The translations under genes were made by a program, and so were the position numbers. The notes beneath the pieces are model-generated. The model saw only the letters and a list, made by a program, of their open reading frames with translations. It had not been told where the DNA came from and did no database searches. This document shows positions 18,684 to 28,173 of a stretch of 64,000 nucleotides of DNA, piece after piece (the stretch's first letter is position 1; each line of letters begins with the position of its first letter). The stretch comes from Luteolibacter luteus (GTDB taxonomy: Bacteria; Verrucomicrobiota; Verrucomicrobiia; Verrucomicrobiales; Akkermansiaceae), in the NCBI RefSeq assembly GCF_012913485.1, contig NZ_CP051774.1:4402001-4466000 (forward strand), read 5' to 3'.

Positions 18684-19874
18684 ATGGATGTGGCACGGAG
18701 TGGTCCGCCGAGGCTGTCGGAGGAGCGGCACCCGATCGCCCTTGCGCGCGGGCGATTGCCCCGCCAGTGTCGGGGCGTGGCGGAAACGGCGACAACAGCA
18801 CGGCGATGGAACAGCTTCGTGTGCCCGGGATGCAGGTTCATCTTCCGGGTGCCTCGGGATCATGATGGCAGGGGCGTCGTTTGTCCCGGCTGCAAAGTGA
18901 TGCTTCGTCTCCCGGCAGCCGGAGAAGATCCGGGGCCGCTGATCGCCTATCCTTCGCCGCTGCAGTCAGATGAGCATGTGGAGGATCTTGAAGAGGAAGA
19001 TCACGACCATGACGCGGAGCTTACCGAGGAAAAAGAGGGAAGCACCTTGGGCTTGATCTCGATGCTGGCGGTTCCGGGCGCGCTTTTGCTCGGGCTTTTC
19101 GCGTGGATGCTGATGCCGAAGGAGCAGAAGCCCCAAAGCATGGGATTGCCGGTCGCCGAAAGCGGGATGGGAAAGGAGATTCCCACCGCGGAGAAGAAGC
19201 CGGAAGCTCCCGCTGCACCTACCGCGACAGATGCGGTGCAAATGGAGGCGGCGGCCAAGGGGTTCATGAAGGCTGCGACGGTAGAGGAGGCTTTGAAGTG
19301 GGTTTACCGTGCTGAAGAGCTCCGGCCCAAGATTGAAGCTTGGTATGCTGCCCAGCCTTACGAAGCGCCAGGCTTCGAAGGCATCGCGGATAGGGACGGT
19401 GCCACCATTCTTGCCAGCGGTAAGTCCACCGTCATGGGATTGAACGTCCGCACGCACGATTTCGAGACGCGCCAGATCGCGATGGTGAAAACTCCCGCGG
19501 GTTACCGGGTGGACTGGGAGAGCTGGGTGGCTTGGTCGGAAATGAGCTGGAAGGACTTCAAGAAGGAGAAGCCTTCCGAGGCAAAGCTCTTCCGGGTGGT
19601 TTCCAACCCGGCAATTTACTATAATTTTGAATTCAAGGACGAGTCGAAATGGATCTCGTTCAACCTTCAATCGGTCAACGGCGACGATTCGCTCTATGGC
19701 TATGCCCCGGTCGGAAGCGACCTTACGGCCCGGCTACGCGCTCTCGACGGTGTGGTGCGCCGCAAGGTGATGTTGAAGCTGAGATTTCCGGAGAATCCGT
19801 CGTCCGATAACCAGGTGTTGATCGAGGAAATTGTCGGCGAAGGTTGGTTCGATCTGCAGCCGGAGAAGCGCTGA
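18684..19874 (+). CDS. Zinc-ribbon plus single-TM protein of unknown function
   Basis: Up to 396 residues. Near the N-terminus two CPGC knuckles (FVCPGCRFIFRVP and VVCPGCKVMLRLP) form a probable cytoplasmic zinc ribbon. An acidic stretch (EDLEEEDHDHDAELTEEKE) and one TM helix (ISMLAVPGALLLGLFAWML) follow, then a Pro/Ala linker and a roughly 200-residue extracytoplasmic domain with an NTF2-like look. The start is uncertain: ATG 18684 is chosen, GTG 18672 is also in frame, and a GTG at 18819 directly before the first CPGC would match the usual N-terminus of such proteins. It precedes the 19895 gene by 20 bases. Confidence 0.65.
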   Translation: MDVARSGPPRLSEERHPIALARGRLPRQCRGVAETATTARRWNSFVCPGCRFIFRVPRDHDGRGVVCPGCKVMLRLPAAGEDPGPLIAYPSPLQSDEHVEDLEEEDHDHDAELTEEKEGSTLGLISMLAVPGALLLGLFAWMLMPKEQKPQSMGLPVAESGMGKEIPTAEKKPEAPAAPTATDAVQMEAAAKGFMKAATVEEALKWVYRAEELRPKIEAWYAAQPYEAPGFEGIADRDGATILASGKSTVMGLNVRTHDFETRQIAMVKTPAGYRVDWESWVAWSEMSWKDFKKEKPSEAKLFRVVSNPAIYYNFEFKDESKWISFNLQSVNGDDSLYGYAPVGSDLTARLRALDGVVRRKVMLKLRFPENPSSDNQVLIEEIVGEGWFDLQPEKR

Positions 19875-19894
19875 ACCGAAACGAGCCACGAACG

Positions 19895-21271
19895 ATGCCC
19901 ACCACCCTTGAGAAGGCACAGGAGCTGAATCTGGATCCTGGGATTTATGGCACCTTCGCGGAGATCGGTGCAGGCCAGGATACGGCGAATTGGTTTTTCC
20001 GGGCGAGCGGTTCCGCTGGCATGGTGGCAAAATCGATCTCTGCCTACGACATGACGATGAGCGATGCCATTTATGGCAAGAGCGATCGCTATGTTTCCCG
20101 CCAGCGGCTGCGGCAGATGCTTGATCATGAGTACAGCATTCTGATCGAGCGGCTGGGTCCGGTACGTGGGGAGAGCACGACTTTCTTTTCCTTCTGCAAT
20201 ACGGTGCGAGCCCGCGGCTATCTGGACACGGGTGAGTGTCACGGATGGTTGGGCATGAGGTTCCAACTCCGGCCGGGTGAGCCGCCGTCCGATATCTACG
20301 TGCACGTGCGTCTGCTGGACGCGACAAATGCGGAGCAGGCGGAAGCCTTGGGAATCGTGGGGGTAAACATGATCCATGCGACCTTCCGGCATCGCGGGCA
20401 TTTGGGACGTTTCGTTACCTCGTTGGTGGAGGGGCTCAAGCCGTACCGCGTCGAGATCGACATGCTGAAATTCCATGGCCACGGTTATGGCTTCTTCGAC
20501 AACCGCCTGTGCTCGTTGGCACTGGTGGAAGCTGGCCTCACCGAAGCGGTGATGTTCAGGCCGGATGGCGAGGTGGTGCAAGCCGCGGAGGTGCTCTACA
20601 AGCGACCGATCCTGCTCCTGCGCGGGAGCTTTGATCCCGTGACCCGCCTGCACATGCAGATGATGGAACAGGCCCACGGGGTGTTTTGCTCCGGCCAACC
20701 GGAGAACGAAGCCGCACGGACGATCGAGCTGTGCGAAATGACCATGGCGAATCTGCTCCGTGGGAAAACGGTGGATCATGTGGATTTCATCGACCGCTGC
20801 GATGCCTTGCAGGCATTGGGGAAGACGGTTTTGGTATCGCGCTATGCAGAGTTCCACCGGCTTTCAGCCTATCTCAGCCGCGCCACGCAGCAGCCGATCG
20901 GAATCGTGCTGAGTATCGGGCTGCTGAATGAACTCTTCAAAGCCAAGTGGTCGGAGAATCTTGCGGGTGGCCTGCTGGAGTCCTTCGGACGCCTCTTCAA
21001 GAATCAGGTGACGCTCTACGTTTACCCGTGGAAAAACCGCAAAACGGGGGAGTTGGTGGATGCGAACAGCTTCATTCCGCCGGAAGATTCGCGGAGCCTC
21101 TACAAATACTTCCTCGAAACGGGCCGTGTCCGACCGGTGCCGGTAGGAGATGAGCATCTGATGCAATTCACCGGCCGTGACATCCAGGAAATGATCACGG
21201 AGGGGGATGAGTCATGGAAAGCCTACGTCCCGTCAGAGGCCCATCGCTCAGCCATGCACCTGCACGGTTGA
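19895..21271 (+). CDS. Large conserved protein of unknown function (458 aa)
   Basis: A soluble protein starting MPTTLEKAQELNLDPGIYGTF at 19895. The family is widespread in bacteria and, as I recall, carries inconsistent names, including nicotinate-nucleotide adenylyltransferase. Conserved blocks visible here are FAEIGAGQ, SAYDM, MLDHEY, ECHGWLGMRFQ, MIHATF and RGSFDPVTRLHMQM. The last resembles the GxFDPxHxGH signature of nucleotidyltransferases but sits near residue 245 rather than at the N-terminus and lacks the HxGH histidines, so that activity is doubtful. It follows the zinc-ribbon gene closely and may share its transcript. Confidence 0.7.
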   Translation: MPTTLEKAQELNLDPGIYGTFAEIGAGQDTANWFFRASGSAGMVAKSISAYDMTMSDAIYGKSDRYVSRQRLRQMLDHEYSILIERLGPVRGESTTFFSFCNTVRARGYLDTGECHGWLGMRFQLRPGEPPSDIYVHVRLLDATNAEQAEALGIVGVNMIHATFRHRGHLGRFVTSLVEGLKPYRVEIDMLKFHGHGYGFFDNRLCSLALVEAGLTEAVMFRPDGEVVQAAEVLYKRPILLLRGSFDPVTRLHMQMMEQAHGVFCSGQPENEAARTIELCEMTMANLLRGKTVDHVDFIDRCDALQALGKTVLVSRYAEFHRLSAYLSRATQQPIGIVLSIGLLNELFKAKWSENLAGGLLESFGRLFKNQVTLYVYPWKNRKTGELVDANSFIPPEDSRSLYKYFLETGRVRPVPVGDEHLMQFTGRDIQEMITEGDESWKAYVPSEAHRSAMHLHG

Positions 21272-21381
21272 GGCGGAACTGCGTTTGTTTTTCGTGCGAA
21301 CTTTCCACGGCTTCGATGGTTTCCATCCATTGAAGAACACGTGACGATTTCGCCGTATCCGGGTATAGAAGCCGCCCCTCC

Positions 21382-21765
21382 ATGGATGTTTATTTCACGC
21401 CGCTGGAACCTCCGATCTACGAGCTTCTCTCGTGGGACATGGACTTGATCATGCGCTGCCTGGAGGTGATCCGCCTGGAGCTTCCGGCGCTTGCAGGCGA
21501 TCTGCTGCCGCAGGATCCCCAAGTGGCGATTTTTCCCTTCCAGCGGGCGAAATTTCCCGGCGGATCGTATCCGGTGCTCGGGGTGGTGCAGTTCACGGAG
21601 GACGCAACCGCACCCTATCTGGCCATCGAAGGCAGGATCCGGACCTGGTGCACGGAGTTGGGGAAAGATGGCCTGAAGACCCGGGCTGCAGAAGTGAGTC
21701 CTCCGCCCACTTGGCAAGAGTTGAAGGATTGCGGCTGCTACCCGCAGCCGCGGGCTGCCTGTTGA
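21382..21765 (+). CDS. Hypothetical protein (127 aa)
   Basis: A soluble protein beginning MDVYFTPLEPPIYELLSWDM with no signal peptide or TM helix, and four Cys residues in the last third. The segment FPGGSYPVLGVVQFTED suggests a beta-sheet core. No family is recognised. It is convergent with the PBP gene (52 bases between stops). Confidence 0.55.
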   Translation: MDVYFTPLEPPIYELLSWDMDLIMRCLEVIRLELPALAGDLLPQDPQVAIFPFQRAKFPGGSYPVLGVVQFTEDATAPYLAIEGRIRTWCTELGKDGLKTRAAEVSPPPTWQELKDCGCYPQPRAAC

Positions 21766-21817
21766 TGAGCTAACATTTCCGGCGATCGTTCCGTCCACCT
21801 GCAGCCGGCAAAGACGG

Positions 21818-24265
21818 TCAATAGTCCGGGGAAATCTCCAAGCGCTTGGGCCAAGGAAGTTTCATGGGCTCTTCCTTGTCTCCCAGATCGAAGCTATCCA
21901 GCACGTTTGTCCGCGTGCGCGGAACCGCACGGGTGGCTCCCTCCATCATGACTTGCTCGGTAAAATAGGGGTCCTCCCCTAGAAGGACGGGCGTCTTGGA
22001 GCGCACCGGCGTGGTATCGATCACGGCGAGGGCAGCGAGTCCGACGGCGGCGGATCCGCTGGCCACCGGTGAACCTCCCGAATGCTCTTGGCAGAAAGGA
22101 AGGTTGTCGGTGCCTTTGCGGAAAAGTTCGGTGACCTCGGAAGAACGGGTCCGGGGAGTCGATGTGGCCGTGTCATGCACCGTCACGTAGCAATAGGGTG
22201 TGGCCCGCTGGCCGGTGACGCTACAGATTTTCAGTTCCACCAGGTTTTCTGGCTGGGAGATGACCTTGCCTCCGAAGTTCTCGGAGGCCGCATTCATCGC
22301 TTCCGCCCAAACCGGCATCGCGAGATCACGGGAGAACGCTCCTTCGTAAATCGATTTGCCGGGTTGCAGGAAGCCGATCCAGATCCCGCAGGCGACCTTT
22401 CCATTGTAACCGAGGAACCAGTTGTCGGAGAAATCGCTGGTCGTGCCCGTTTTTCCAGCGCCGCTGAACGGACGCTCGATCAGCATGTCGGAAAGTCCGG
22501 CGGTATTCCCATGCTCCATGCTGCCGCGCATCATGTCGTGCACGATGTAAGCGGTATCCTCACCCATCGGACGCAGGCGAGTGGGCATCTCGATCTTCCG
22601 CTGGTAACGGGTCGTCCCCTTGATATCGACCACGCGATCCACGTAAGTCATCTTCAAAGGGGCGGTCTCGCCGCCCCGGGCAAAGGCTGAGATAGCCCGG
22701 GTAGCTTCCTTGAGTGACGCGGACTCGAAGCCCGTGGCCAGACGTGGCAGGATTTCGACATCCTTCATGGGGAGGCCGAACGCTTCCGCGGTCTTCACCA
22801 CATTCTCCAAGCCTGCCATGCCGGCGAAACGAACCGACGCGGCGATCTTTGACGCCTCCAAGGCGCGGCGTGCGGTGATACGGCCTTCATTCTTCGGCAT
22901 GGCCACTTCCATACCCCATTCGCCCAGCACGCCTTCGCGGCCGCCCACCATGACCGAGCGGTTGTCCATCCACTCGTCCTCCACCACGGTCGCCGCGGTG
23001 AGATTCCGTTCCAAGCCGGCGGCATAGACGAAGGGCAGGAAAGCAGTGCCTAGCGGACGGCGACCCAGCTCGATCACGTCGTAGGGCACATCCACGTAGT
23101 CGCGACCGCCGACGTGAGCCAACACTTCGCCGGTGGTATGATCGATCATCAGGCCTGCTCCTTGGAGGTATTCCGCCTTACCCGGGTTTTCCGGATTTGC
23201 GGCTTTTGCCTTCTTGAAATCGGCACGTTTTTGGTTCGCGTAACCGTTACGCGCTTCGGCGGTTACGAGGCGTTCGCTCAGCTTTGCCTCCATCGCGCTT
23301 TGGACCCCGGCATCGATTGAGGTGTAAATCTTGTAGCCGCCGGCCATCAGCGCGTCTTCACCCAACTCGCGCTCGATTTCGTCCATCACACGCTCGTAGA
23401 GATGCGTGGTATTGCGCGCCAAGGGCTTCGGGTTCAGCTTCAGCGTTTCGCCCTGCAGGCGTGCCGCTTCCCGGTTGGTGATTGTTCCTGCCTCCGCCAT
23501 GCGCCCCAAAACGAGGTTCCGGGAGGCGCGATTTCGCTCAGGATGATTGATCGGCGAACACCAGGTGGGGCTCTTGATCGTGCCGACGATCGCCGCGCTT
23601 TCCAAGGCATTGAGATCCTTCGGCTCCTTGCCAAAATAGCCCAGCGACGCCGACCGGATCCCATAATAGCCGCTGCCGAATAGCACGCGGTTCACATAGA
23701 AATCCAGAATCTGCTGCTTGGTATAGCGTTTCTCGATCCGCATCGCCAGGAAGGCCTCGACGATCTTCCGTTTGAACTGGGGTTCATCCCGGCGCTTGCT
23801 CTCGTTTACGAGATCGTAGGCATTCTTCGCGAGCTGCTGGGTGATCGTACTGGCCCCTTGGGTTTCCTCGCCCGCCTTCCAGTTGAGGTAAACGGCACGA
23901 CCGATGCCGAGGTAGTCGACACCCTTGTGGGTTTCAAATCTCTGGTCTTCACCCGCCTTCAGGGCTTCGATGAAGATTTTCGGCACGTCCTTGATTGGGA
24001 TCGGGCTGCGGTTTTGCTCGAAATGGCGGCCGATTTCTTTCCCGTGGCGATCATAGATGATGCTGGGGATTTCCACCTCATTGATCCGCTCGAGATCGTA
24101 GGTGTAGGCCCGCTCGCGGTAGGGGCGGGTATACTGCTCCAAGAAAACGTAGCCCACGCCCGCAGAGACCAGCCCCAGCAGGATCAGCGTGAGCCAGAAA
24201 CCTTTGCGCTTGTAGAAGCGGCGCTTCTTCAGCTTGTTCCGCGTGCTTTTATCGACGTTCGCCAT
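21818..24265 (-). CDS. Class A penicillin-binding protein (PBP1A type) with degenerate transpeptidase site
   Basis: 815 residues from the ATG at 24265: basic cytoplasmic tail, TM helix (about 23-43), GT51 glycosyltransferase (about 60-240) and transpeptidase domain (about 370-680). The glycosyltransferase is intact: catalytic Glu106 in GEDQRF, GASTITQQLAKN, and the following RKIVEAFLAMRIEKRYTKQQI. In the transpeptidase domain the SxxK position reads GTAFLP (406-411), so the acylated Ser is Thr and the Lys is Leu; the SxN position reads SKI (472-474). Only KTGT (605-608) is canonical. It should therefore polymerise glycan but probably cannot cross-link. The GGC ACT GCT TTC CTG codons were read directly on the reverse strand at 23036-23050. 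A longer in-frame start at 24412 overlaps the divergent methyltransferase. Confidence 0.92.
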   Translation of the reverse strand: MANVDKSTRNKLKKRRFYKRKGFWLTLILLGLVSAGVGYVFLEQYTRPYRERAYTYDLERINEVEIPSIIYDRHGKEIGRHFEQNRSPIPIKDVPKIFIEALKAGEDQRFETHKGVDYLGIGRAVYLNWKAGEETQGASTITQQLAKNAYDLVNESKRRDEPQFKRKIVEAFLAMRIEKRYTKQQILDFYVNRVLFGSGYYGIRSASLGYFGKEPKDLNALESAAIVGTIKSPTWCSPINHPERNRASRNLVLGRMAEAGTITNREAARLQGETLKLNPKPLARNTTHLYERVMDEIERELGEDALMAGGYKIYTSIDAGVQSAMEAKLSERLVTAEARNGYANQKRADFKKAKAANPENPGKAEYLQGAGLMIDHTTGEVLAHVGGRDYVDVPYDVIELGRRPLGTAFLPFVYAAGLERNLTAATVVEDEWMDNRSVMVGGREGVLGEWGMEVAMPKNEGRITARRALEASKIAASVRFAGMAGLENVVKTAEAFGLPMKDVEILPRLATGFESASLKEATRAISAFARGGETAPLKMTYVDRVVDIKGTTRYQRKIEMPTRLRPMGEDTAYIVHDMMRGSMEHGNTAGLSDMLIERPFSGAGKTGTTSDFSDNWFLGYNGKVACGIWIGFLQPGKSIYEGAFSRDLAMPVWAEAMNAASENFGGKVISQPENLVELKICSVTGQRATPYCYVTVHDTATSTPRTRSSEVTELFRKGTDNLPFCQEHSGGSPVASGSAAVGLAALAVIDTTPVRSKTPVLLGEDPYFTEQVMMEGATRAVPRTRTNVLDSFDLGDKEEPMKLPWPKRLEISPDY

Positions 24266-24311
24266 GCCGGAATCCCATCGTGACAGTCCCCGGAGCCAGC
24301 CCGGTGCCCCG

Positions 24312-25400
24312 ATGGCATACTCCCCGGAAGGCGGAAGTGCAACCCCGGGCTTGGCGGGGAAAATCCGCGAAAAGATACGGAGGGAGGGCCCCTTGGACTT
24401 TCCGCATTTCATGGCCGCCGCACTTTATGATCCGGAGGAGGGTTATTATGCCCGGCCGGCGGGGCAGGTGGGCCGTGCGGGAGACTTTTTCACGAGTGTC
24501 AGCGTGGGGCCGCTTTTCGGGCGTTTGCTGGCGGAATGCGTGATGGAATGGTATCGGGAGGCCGGAAAACCTCCGCGCTGGCGGCTGGTGGAGCTGGGTG
24601 CGAATGACGGCACGCTGGCCATGGACCTGCACGCCGCCCTAAAGGAGATGGTTGGGGGGGGCTCCGGACTCGAGCACGTAGTGATCGAGCCCCTTCCGCA
24701 GCTCGCCGCAGCGCTTCGGGAAAAGTGCGGGGGTTTTTTGAGAGTGGAGGATTCCTCCGGTCCGCTCGCGGAGGATCCTTTACCGTCGTTTGTCCTGGGA
24801 AACGAGGTTCTGGACGCCTTGCCGTTTCACGTCATCGAATCCAACGGGCAGGCTTGGGAGGAAATGGGCGTGAGTCTGGAGGGAGATGCGTTCGCGTGGG
24901 CCGGCATCGGGCCGGCCCCGACAGGACTGGTCGAGGGAATCCCGGTCTTTCCGGCAGGCTATCGCACGGAGGTGCGGGACAATTTCCCCGAGTTCCTCGC
25001 GCCGTTGGTGGGGGCAATGGCTAGCGGGCGCATGCTCTGGATCGACTACGGTTTTCCGCGGGACGATTACTACCATGAATCCCGTACCAAGGGCACGCTG
25101 CGTACCTTCTCGCAACATCGCGCCGCGGAAGATCCGCTGCAATCACCCGGCGAGATCGATATCACCGCTCACGTCGATTTCACGGCGGTGGAAGAGGCGA
25201 TCGAAGCTTTGGGTGGAAAGGTAACGCTCTTCGAAAGGCAAGGGCGTTTCCTCACCCATTGTGCGCGGCCTTGGTTGATGTCCATGGACGGTCGCACCGA
25301 TGCGGAAGCGATGAAGGCGGTGCGAGCTTTCCAGACGCTCACACATCCCGGACAACTCGGCGCGAGCTTCCACATGATGATCGCGGAGTGGGATCACTAG
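24312..25400 (+). CDS. SAM-dependent methyltransferase, DUF185/MidA (NDUFAF7) family
   Basis: 362 residues from the ATG at 24312. Family blocks are present: IRREGPLDFPHFMAAALYDP near the N-terminus, YYARPAGQVGRAGDFFTSVS, the SAM-binding VELGANDGTLAMD, VLGNEVLDALPFHVIE and MLWIDYGFPRDDYYH. The mitochondrial homologue NDUFAF7 dimethylates an arginine of complex I; bacterial targets are not established. It is divergent from the PBP gene with a 46-base gap, and an in-frame upstream ATG at 24234 would overlap that gene. Confidence 0.88.
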   Translation: MAYSPEGGSATPGLAGKIREKIRREGPLDFPHFMAAALYDPEEGYYARPAGQVGRAGDFFTSVSVGPLFGRLLAECVMEWYREAGKPPRWRLVELGANDGTLAMDLHAALKEMVGGGSGLEHVVIEPLPQLAAALREKCGGFLRVEDSSGPLAEDPLPSFVLGNEVLDALPFHVIESNGQAWEEMGVSLEGDAFAWAGIGPAPTGLVEGIPVFPAGYRTEVRDNFPEFLAPLVGAMASGRMLWIDYGFPRDDYYHESRTKGTLRTFSQHRAAEDPLQSPGEIDITAHVDFTAVEEAIEALGGKVTLFERQGRFLTHCARPWLMSMDGRTDAEAMKAVRAFQTLTHPGQLGASFHMMIAEWDH

Positions 25401-25429
25401 CCCGCCCCGCCGTCAGCGGATGTCGTTTC

Positions 25430-27631
25430 TCAATTTGAGGAATAAAATTCCTTGCGACGTTCCTCGATCACCACCAGCCAGTTCATCATGCTGATGGGGG
25501 GGAGTTCGCAAGGGTGCGTGATCGGCTTGAGATTCACATTGATGCGGTCCCTAGCGGTCTCCTCTTCGTTGCCATTTTTCAGATCGAGCAGGTGCACCTG
25601 AGCCCCGCCTTTGCCAGTGTCTCCGCCGAGGTGGCCAAGCTGGCCGGTGATCTTCACTTCGAAGGGATCCTGGTCCGTGCCATAGCGCTTCTCCGGCGCG
25701 AAGAGTGAACAGGGCGGGAAGAAGGGCGCGGGAAGATTCGAGCCGGTTGGTGCGGCCATCGAGACCTGATTGAAGTCGTCCCCGATGTAGAGGCGCATGT
25801 TCGTAACCAGGGAGAAGCCATTCTTGAAGGAGGTCAGGTCGTCGCACTCGTAGAGCAAGACACCGTAGTCGGTGGACTTGGCTGGGAAGGATGGCGCAAC
25901 CAGATTGGCCTGCGTGTAGTCCACGTTGACGACCAGGGAAGGATTGTTTTCCGGGGTCGTCGTGGAGCCTCCGAGGTGGGCCAGCATGCGCTTGATCCGC
26001 TTCGGATACACCGCCACGCAGTAGCGCGTGCCGTGGAGCATCTTCACTTCCCACGGGGATTGCGGCCGGTAGTAGAGGAGATTGGCGCTGGTGGACTGGG
26101 GATTGGGATCCCCTCCGAAGTAGTCCTCGTTCAGCGTGGCGGTGCCGGTAACTCCGTATTTGACGGCCCATTTGCCACCGACGCCATAGATGAGGTCGAC
26201 CGGCTCATTGAAGGTGTAGGTGCCGGTGGACATTGCGGCGAATCCAGCCTTCATTCCGGAAAGGTTCGAATACCCGGTGAACTCCAGCGGCCAGTCGATG
26301 GGCACCCGTGTGCCGGTGCTGTTGGTGTAGCTGAAGCTCATCCTGGTGGGCTGCGGATTTGTCGCGCTGACCACCCCATTGATGTCGAGGCGCATGGCGC
26401 ACTGCATCGCGCCGGAAGAATAGGTGTTCCATGTGGTGGGAGACACGGTGTTGCTTTCCGTGGCGCGGTTATTCGGGGTGAAGCGGTCGAAGAACTCGCT
26501 GCCGCGGTTGATCGGAATGAAGGCGGCGCGACCTGCCTCCGAAGCCATGGTGACCGGTTGGAAGGTGCCGTTGTTCGCGAGTTCGAATTTCTCGCGCTCG
26601 CCGGGTTTGAACGGATTCTCGCCCACTTCCTTGCCATCCACCTTGACGCCACTGCCAAGAGTCATGCCGCGGCGGCTGGAGAGCCGGTCGAGCTTCATGC
26701 CGCTGACGACGTCGGCACGGGTTGAATAAATGGCTCCCTCGATGGTGGCGCGCTGCCAAGCGGTACCATCGGCATGAGCGCCCAGGCTGGTAAATGCTTC
26801 CGCCGAGATCGCGAGCTGGGAAGGGATCTCGTAGATGGAGAGGATGAAGTCACGCTCGCCCTCGCTACCGCCATTGCGAGCGAAGCTCTTCAGCAGGGCA
26901 TCGTTTTCCCCGATCTGCATCGAGAAGGCCCACCAGTTCCGTTTCGCGACGAAAGGTTGGCCGGGAGCACAGTAGCCGAAACGGATATTGGGGTAGGGGA
27001 TCTTATTGACCTTTTGGAAACGGACGTCGTCGGTGGGCAGCAGCACCTTGCCTTGGGCCAAAGTGCCGTAGGTCTTCTCGGTCGAGATGATTGGATAGAC
27101 TGCGTCGTTCGAAGCGATCGTGGCGTTGGACTGCAACGGCACCGGGAAGCCCGTGCCCAGGGAGCGGTTCACGCCTGGAGACATGTAGCCAGGTTCGGGC
27201 TCGATCGCGTCAAAGATCGAATTGATATCGGTGAGCGTGGAGTCTCCCACATTGGCAGTAATGCCCTCACCGGCTCCCATGTTAGTCTTAAGGGTGGTCG
27301 AGATCGAGGTACGGGCGTTCGCCTGATCCAGTGCTTCGGAGAAAATGTTTTGCCAGCGGAGGGGATCACGGACCGAAGAATTGGCGTTGGAGCCGCTTTT
27401 CATCGCCCGGATCGCGCGGTTAGGCGCGATGTTGATGATCGCCCGTAGCACCGCGTCTTCCTTCTCCGCATAGTCCACGCGGATCTGGCTCTCCTTCTGG
27501 ACCACCTGGGCTGAAGCAGCGCGCCTGTAGGCGCTCATCATCAGGATGGTGAGGATCACACCCGTGGTCAGCACGAGTACATAGGATATGAATCCGCGGC
27601 GGAGTTTCTTTGGCGGGGGTGCCGTTTTCAT
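25430..27631 (-). CDS. Large GspK-like pseudopilin (third gene of trio)
   Basis: 733 residues. The N-terminus is a prepilin-like leader, KKLRRG, followed by FISYVLVLTTGVILTILMM with no Glu at +5, as in GspK-type tip pseudopilins and Verru_Chthon cassette A proteins. A large mostly beta extracytoplasmic region follows. The ATG overlaps the stop of the preceding gene by four bases (ATGA, 27628-27631), showing translational coupling. In type II secretion, GspK caps the pseudopilus with GspI and GspJ; here no secretin, ATPase or platform protein is nearby, so the machine it serves is unknown. Membrane-anchored or extracellular; the homology is inferred from layout. Confidence 0.75.
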   Translation of the reverse strand: MKTAPPPKKLRRGFISYVLVLTTGVILTILMMSAYRRAASAQVVQKESQIRVDYAEKEDAVLRAIINIAPNRAIRAMKSGSNANSSVRDPLRWQNIFSEALDQANARTSISTTLKTNMGAGEGITANVGDSTLTDINSIFDAIEPEPGYMSPGVNRSLGTGFPVPLQSNATIASNDAVYPIISTEKTYGTLAQGKVLLPTDDVRFQKVNKIPYPNIRFGYCAPGQPFVAKRNWWAFSMQIGENDALLKSFARNGGSEGERDFILSIYEIPSQLAISAEAFTSLGAHADGTAWQRATIEGAIYSTRADVVSGMKLDRLSSRRGMTLGSGVKVDGKEVGENPFKPGEREKFELANNGTFQPVTMASEAGRAAFIPINRGSEFFDRFTPNNRATESNTVSPTTWNTYSSGAMQCAMRLDINGVVSATNPQPTRMSFSYTNSTGTRVPIDWPLEFTGYSNLSGMKAGFAAMSTGTYTFNEPVDLIYGVGGKWAVKYGVTGTATLNEDYFGGDPNPQSTSANLLYYRPQSPWEVKMLHGTRYCVAVYPKRIKRMLAHLGGSTTTPENNPSLVVNVDYTQANLVAPSFPAKSTDYGVLLYECDDLTSFKNGFSLVTNMRLYIGDDFNQVSMAAPTGSNLPAPFFPPCSLFAPEKRYGTDQDPFEVKITGQLGHLGGDTGKGGAQVHLLDLKNGNEEETARDRINVNLKPITHPCELPPISMMNWLVVIEERRKEFYSSN

Positions 27632-28173
27632 AGCTGCTGGGCTCCGGAGTAGGTGATGGTTTCTTCGTTCGGGCCGGTGAGAGTGGCCCGTAACACGCCT
27701 TGAATAACGGAGAAGCTCACGCCCCTCACTTCCTTGCTCAGCACCCATTCGGGGTCGCTGATAGTACCTGCTTGGGTGACGCGGCGATAGTAGAGGCCTT
27801 CCCCGGTACCGGGGTTTTCATAGGAAAGGATCGCGGCGCGCGAGCTGCCGTCGGGCTCCTTGAAAAGAAGAAGCAGCACCGACGCTTCCTCGAGCACGGG
27901 CGAACCGCCTGCCCTGAGGGTGGACATGTTCGTATAGAGCTGGAAACCCTCCGCGGAGCCGATCACGCGGCTCAGGTAATTGTTGATGATCGGTGCCTCC
28001 GTGGTGAGGAAAGTCTGCGCATTGAAGATCTTCAGGAAGGCAACCTGCTGGTTGAAGATCGCCAGAAGCATGGCCGCGATCATCATGCCGGTCATCATGG
28101 CCAGCGATAGCTCGATCAGCGTGTAGCCGCGCCGCAGGGCCCTGCGGAACAAGGGGAGAGGGGAGGCTTTCAT
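27628..28173 (-). CDS. GspJ-like pseudopilin (second gene of trio)
   Basis: 181 residues. The leader FRRALRRG precedes a canonical type IV prepilin motif, YTLIEL, with Glu at +5, and a hydrophobic helix (SLAMMTGMMIAAMLLAIF). The C-terminal 140 residues are beta-rich (TISDPEWVLSKEVRGVSFSV; TGPNEETITYSG), and length and layout fit GspJ. It should be processed by a prepilin peptidase, not seen here. Its start codon shares one base with the stop of the upstream gene (28173), and its stop overlaps the next start by four bases. Confidence 0.78.
   Translation of the reverse strand: MKASPLPLFRRALRRGYTLIELSLAMMTGMMIAAMLLAIFNQQVAFLKIFNAQTFLTTEAPIINNYLSRVIGSAEGFQLYTNMSTLRAGGSPVLEEASVLLLLFKEPDGSSRAAILSYENPGTGEGLYYRRVTQAGTISDPEWVLSKEVRGVSFSVIQGVLRATLTGPNEETITYSGAQQL

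Noticed and set aside
20620..20665. GSFDPVTRLH in the 458-residue protein as a nucleotidyltransferase active site
   Set aside because: The motif is mid-protein, lacks the HxGH histidines, and no ISSTxxR motif follows; not enough to assign NadD-type activity.
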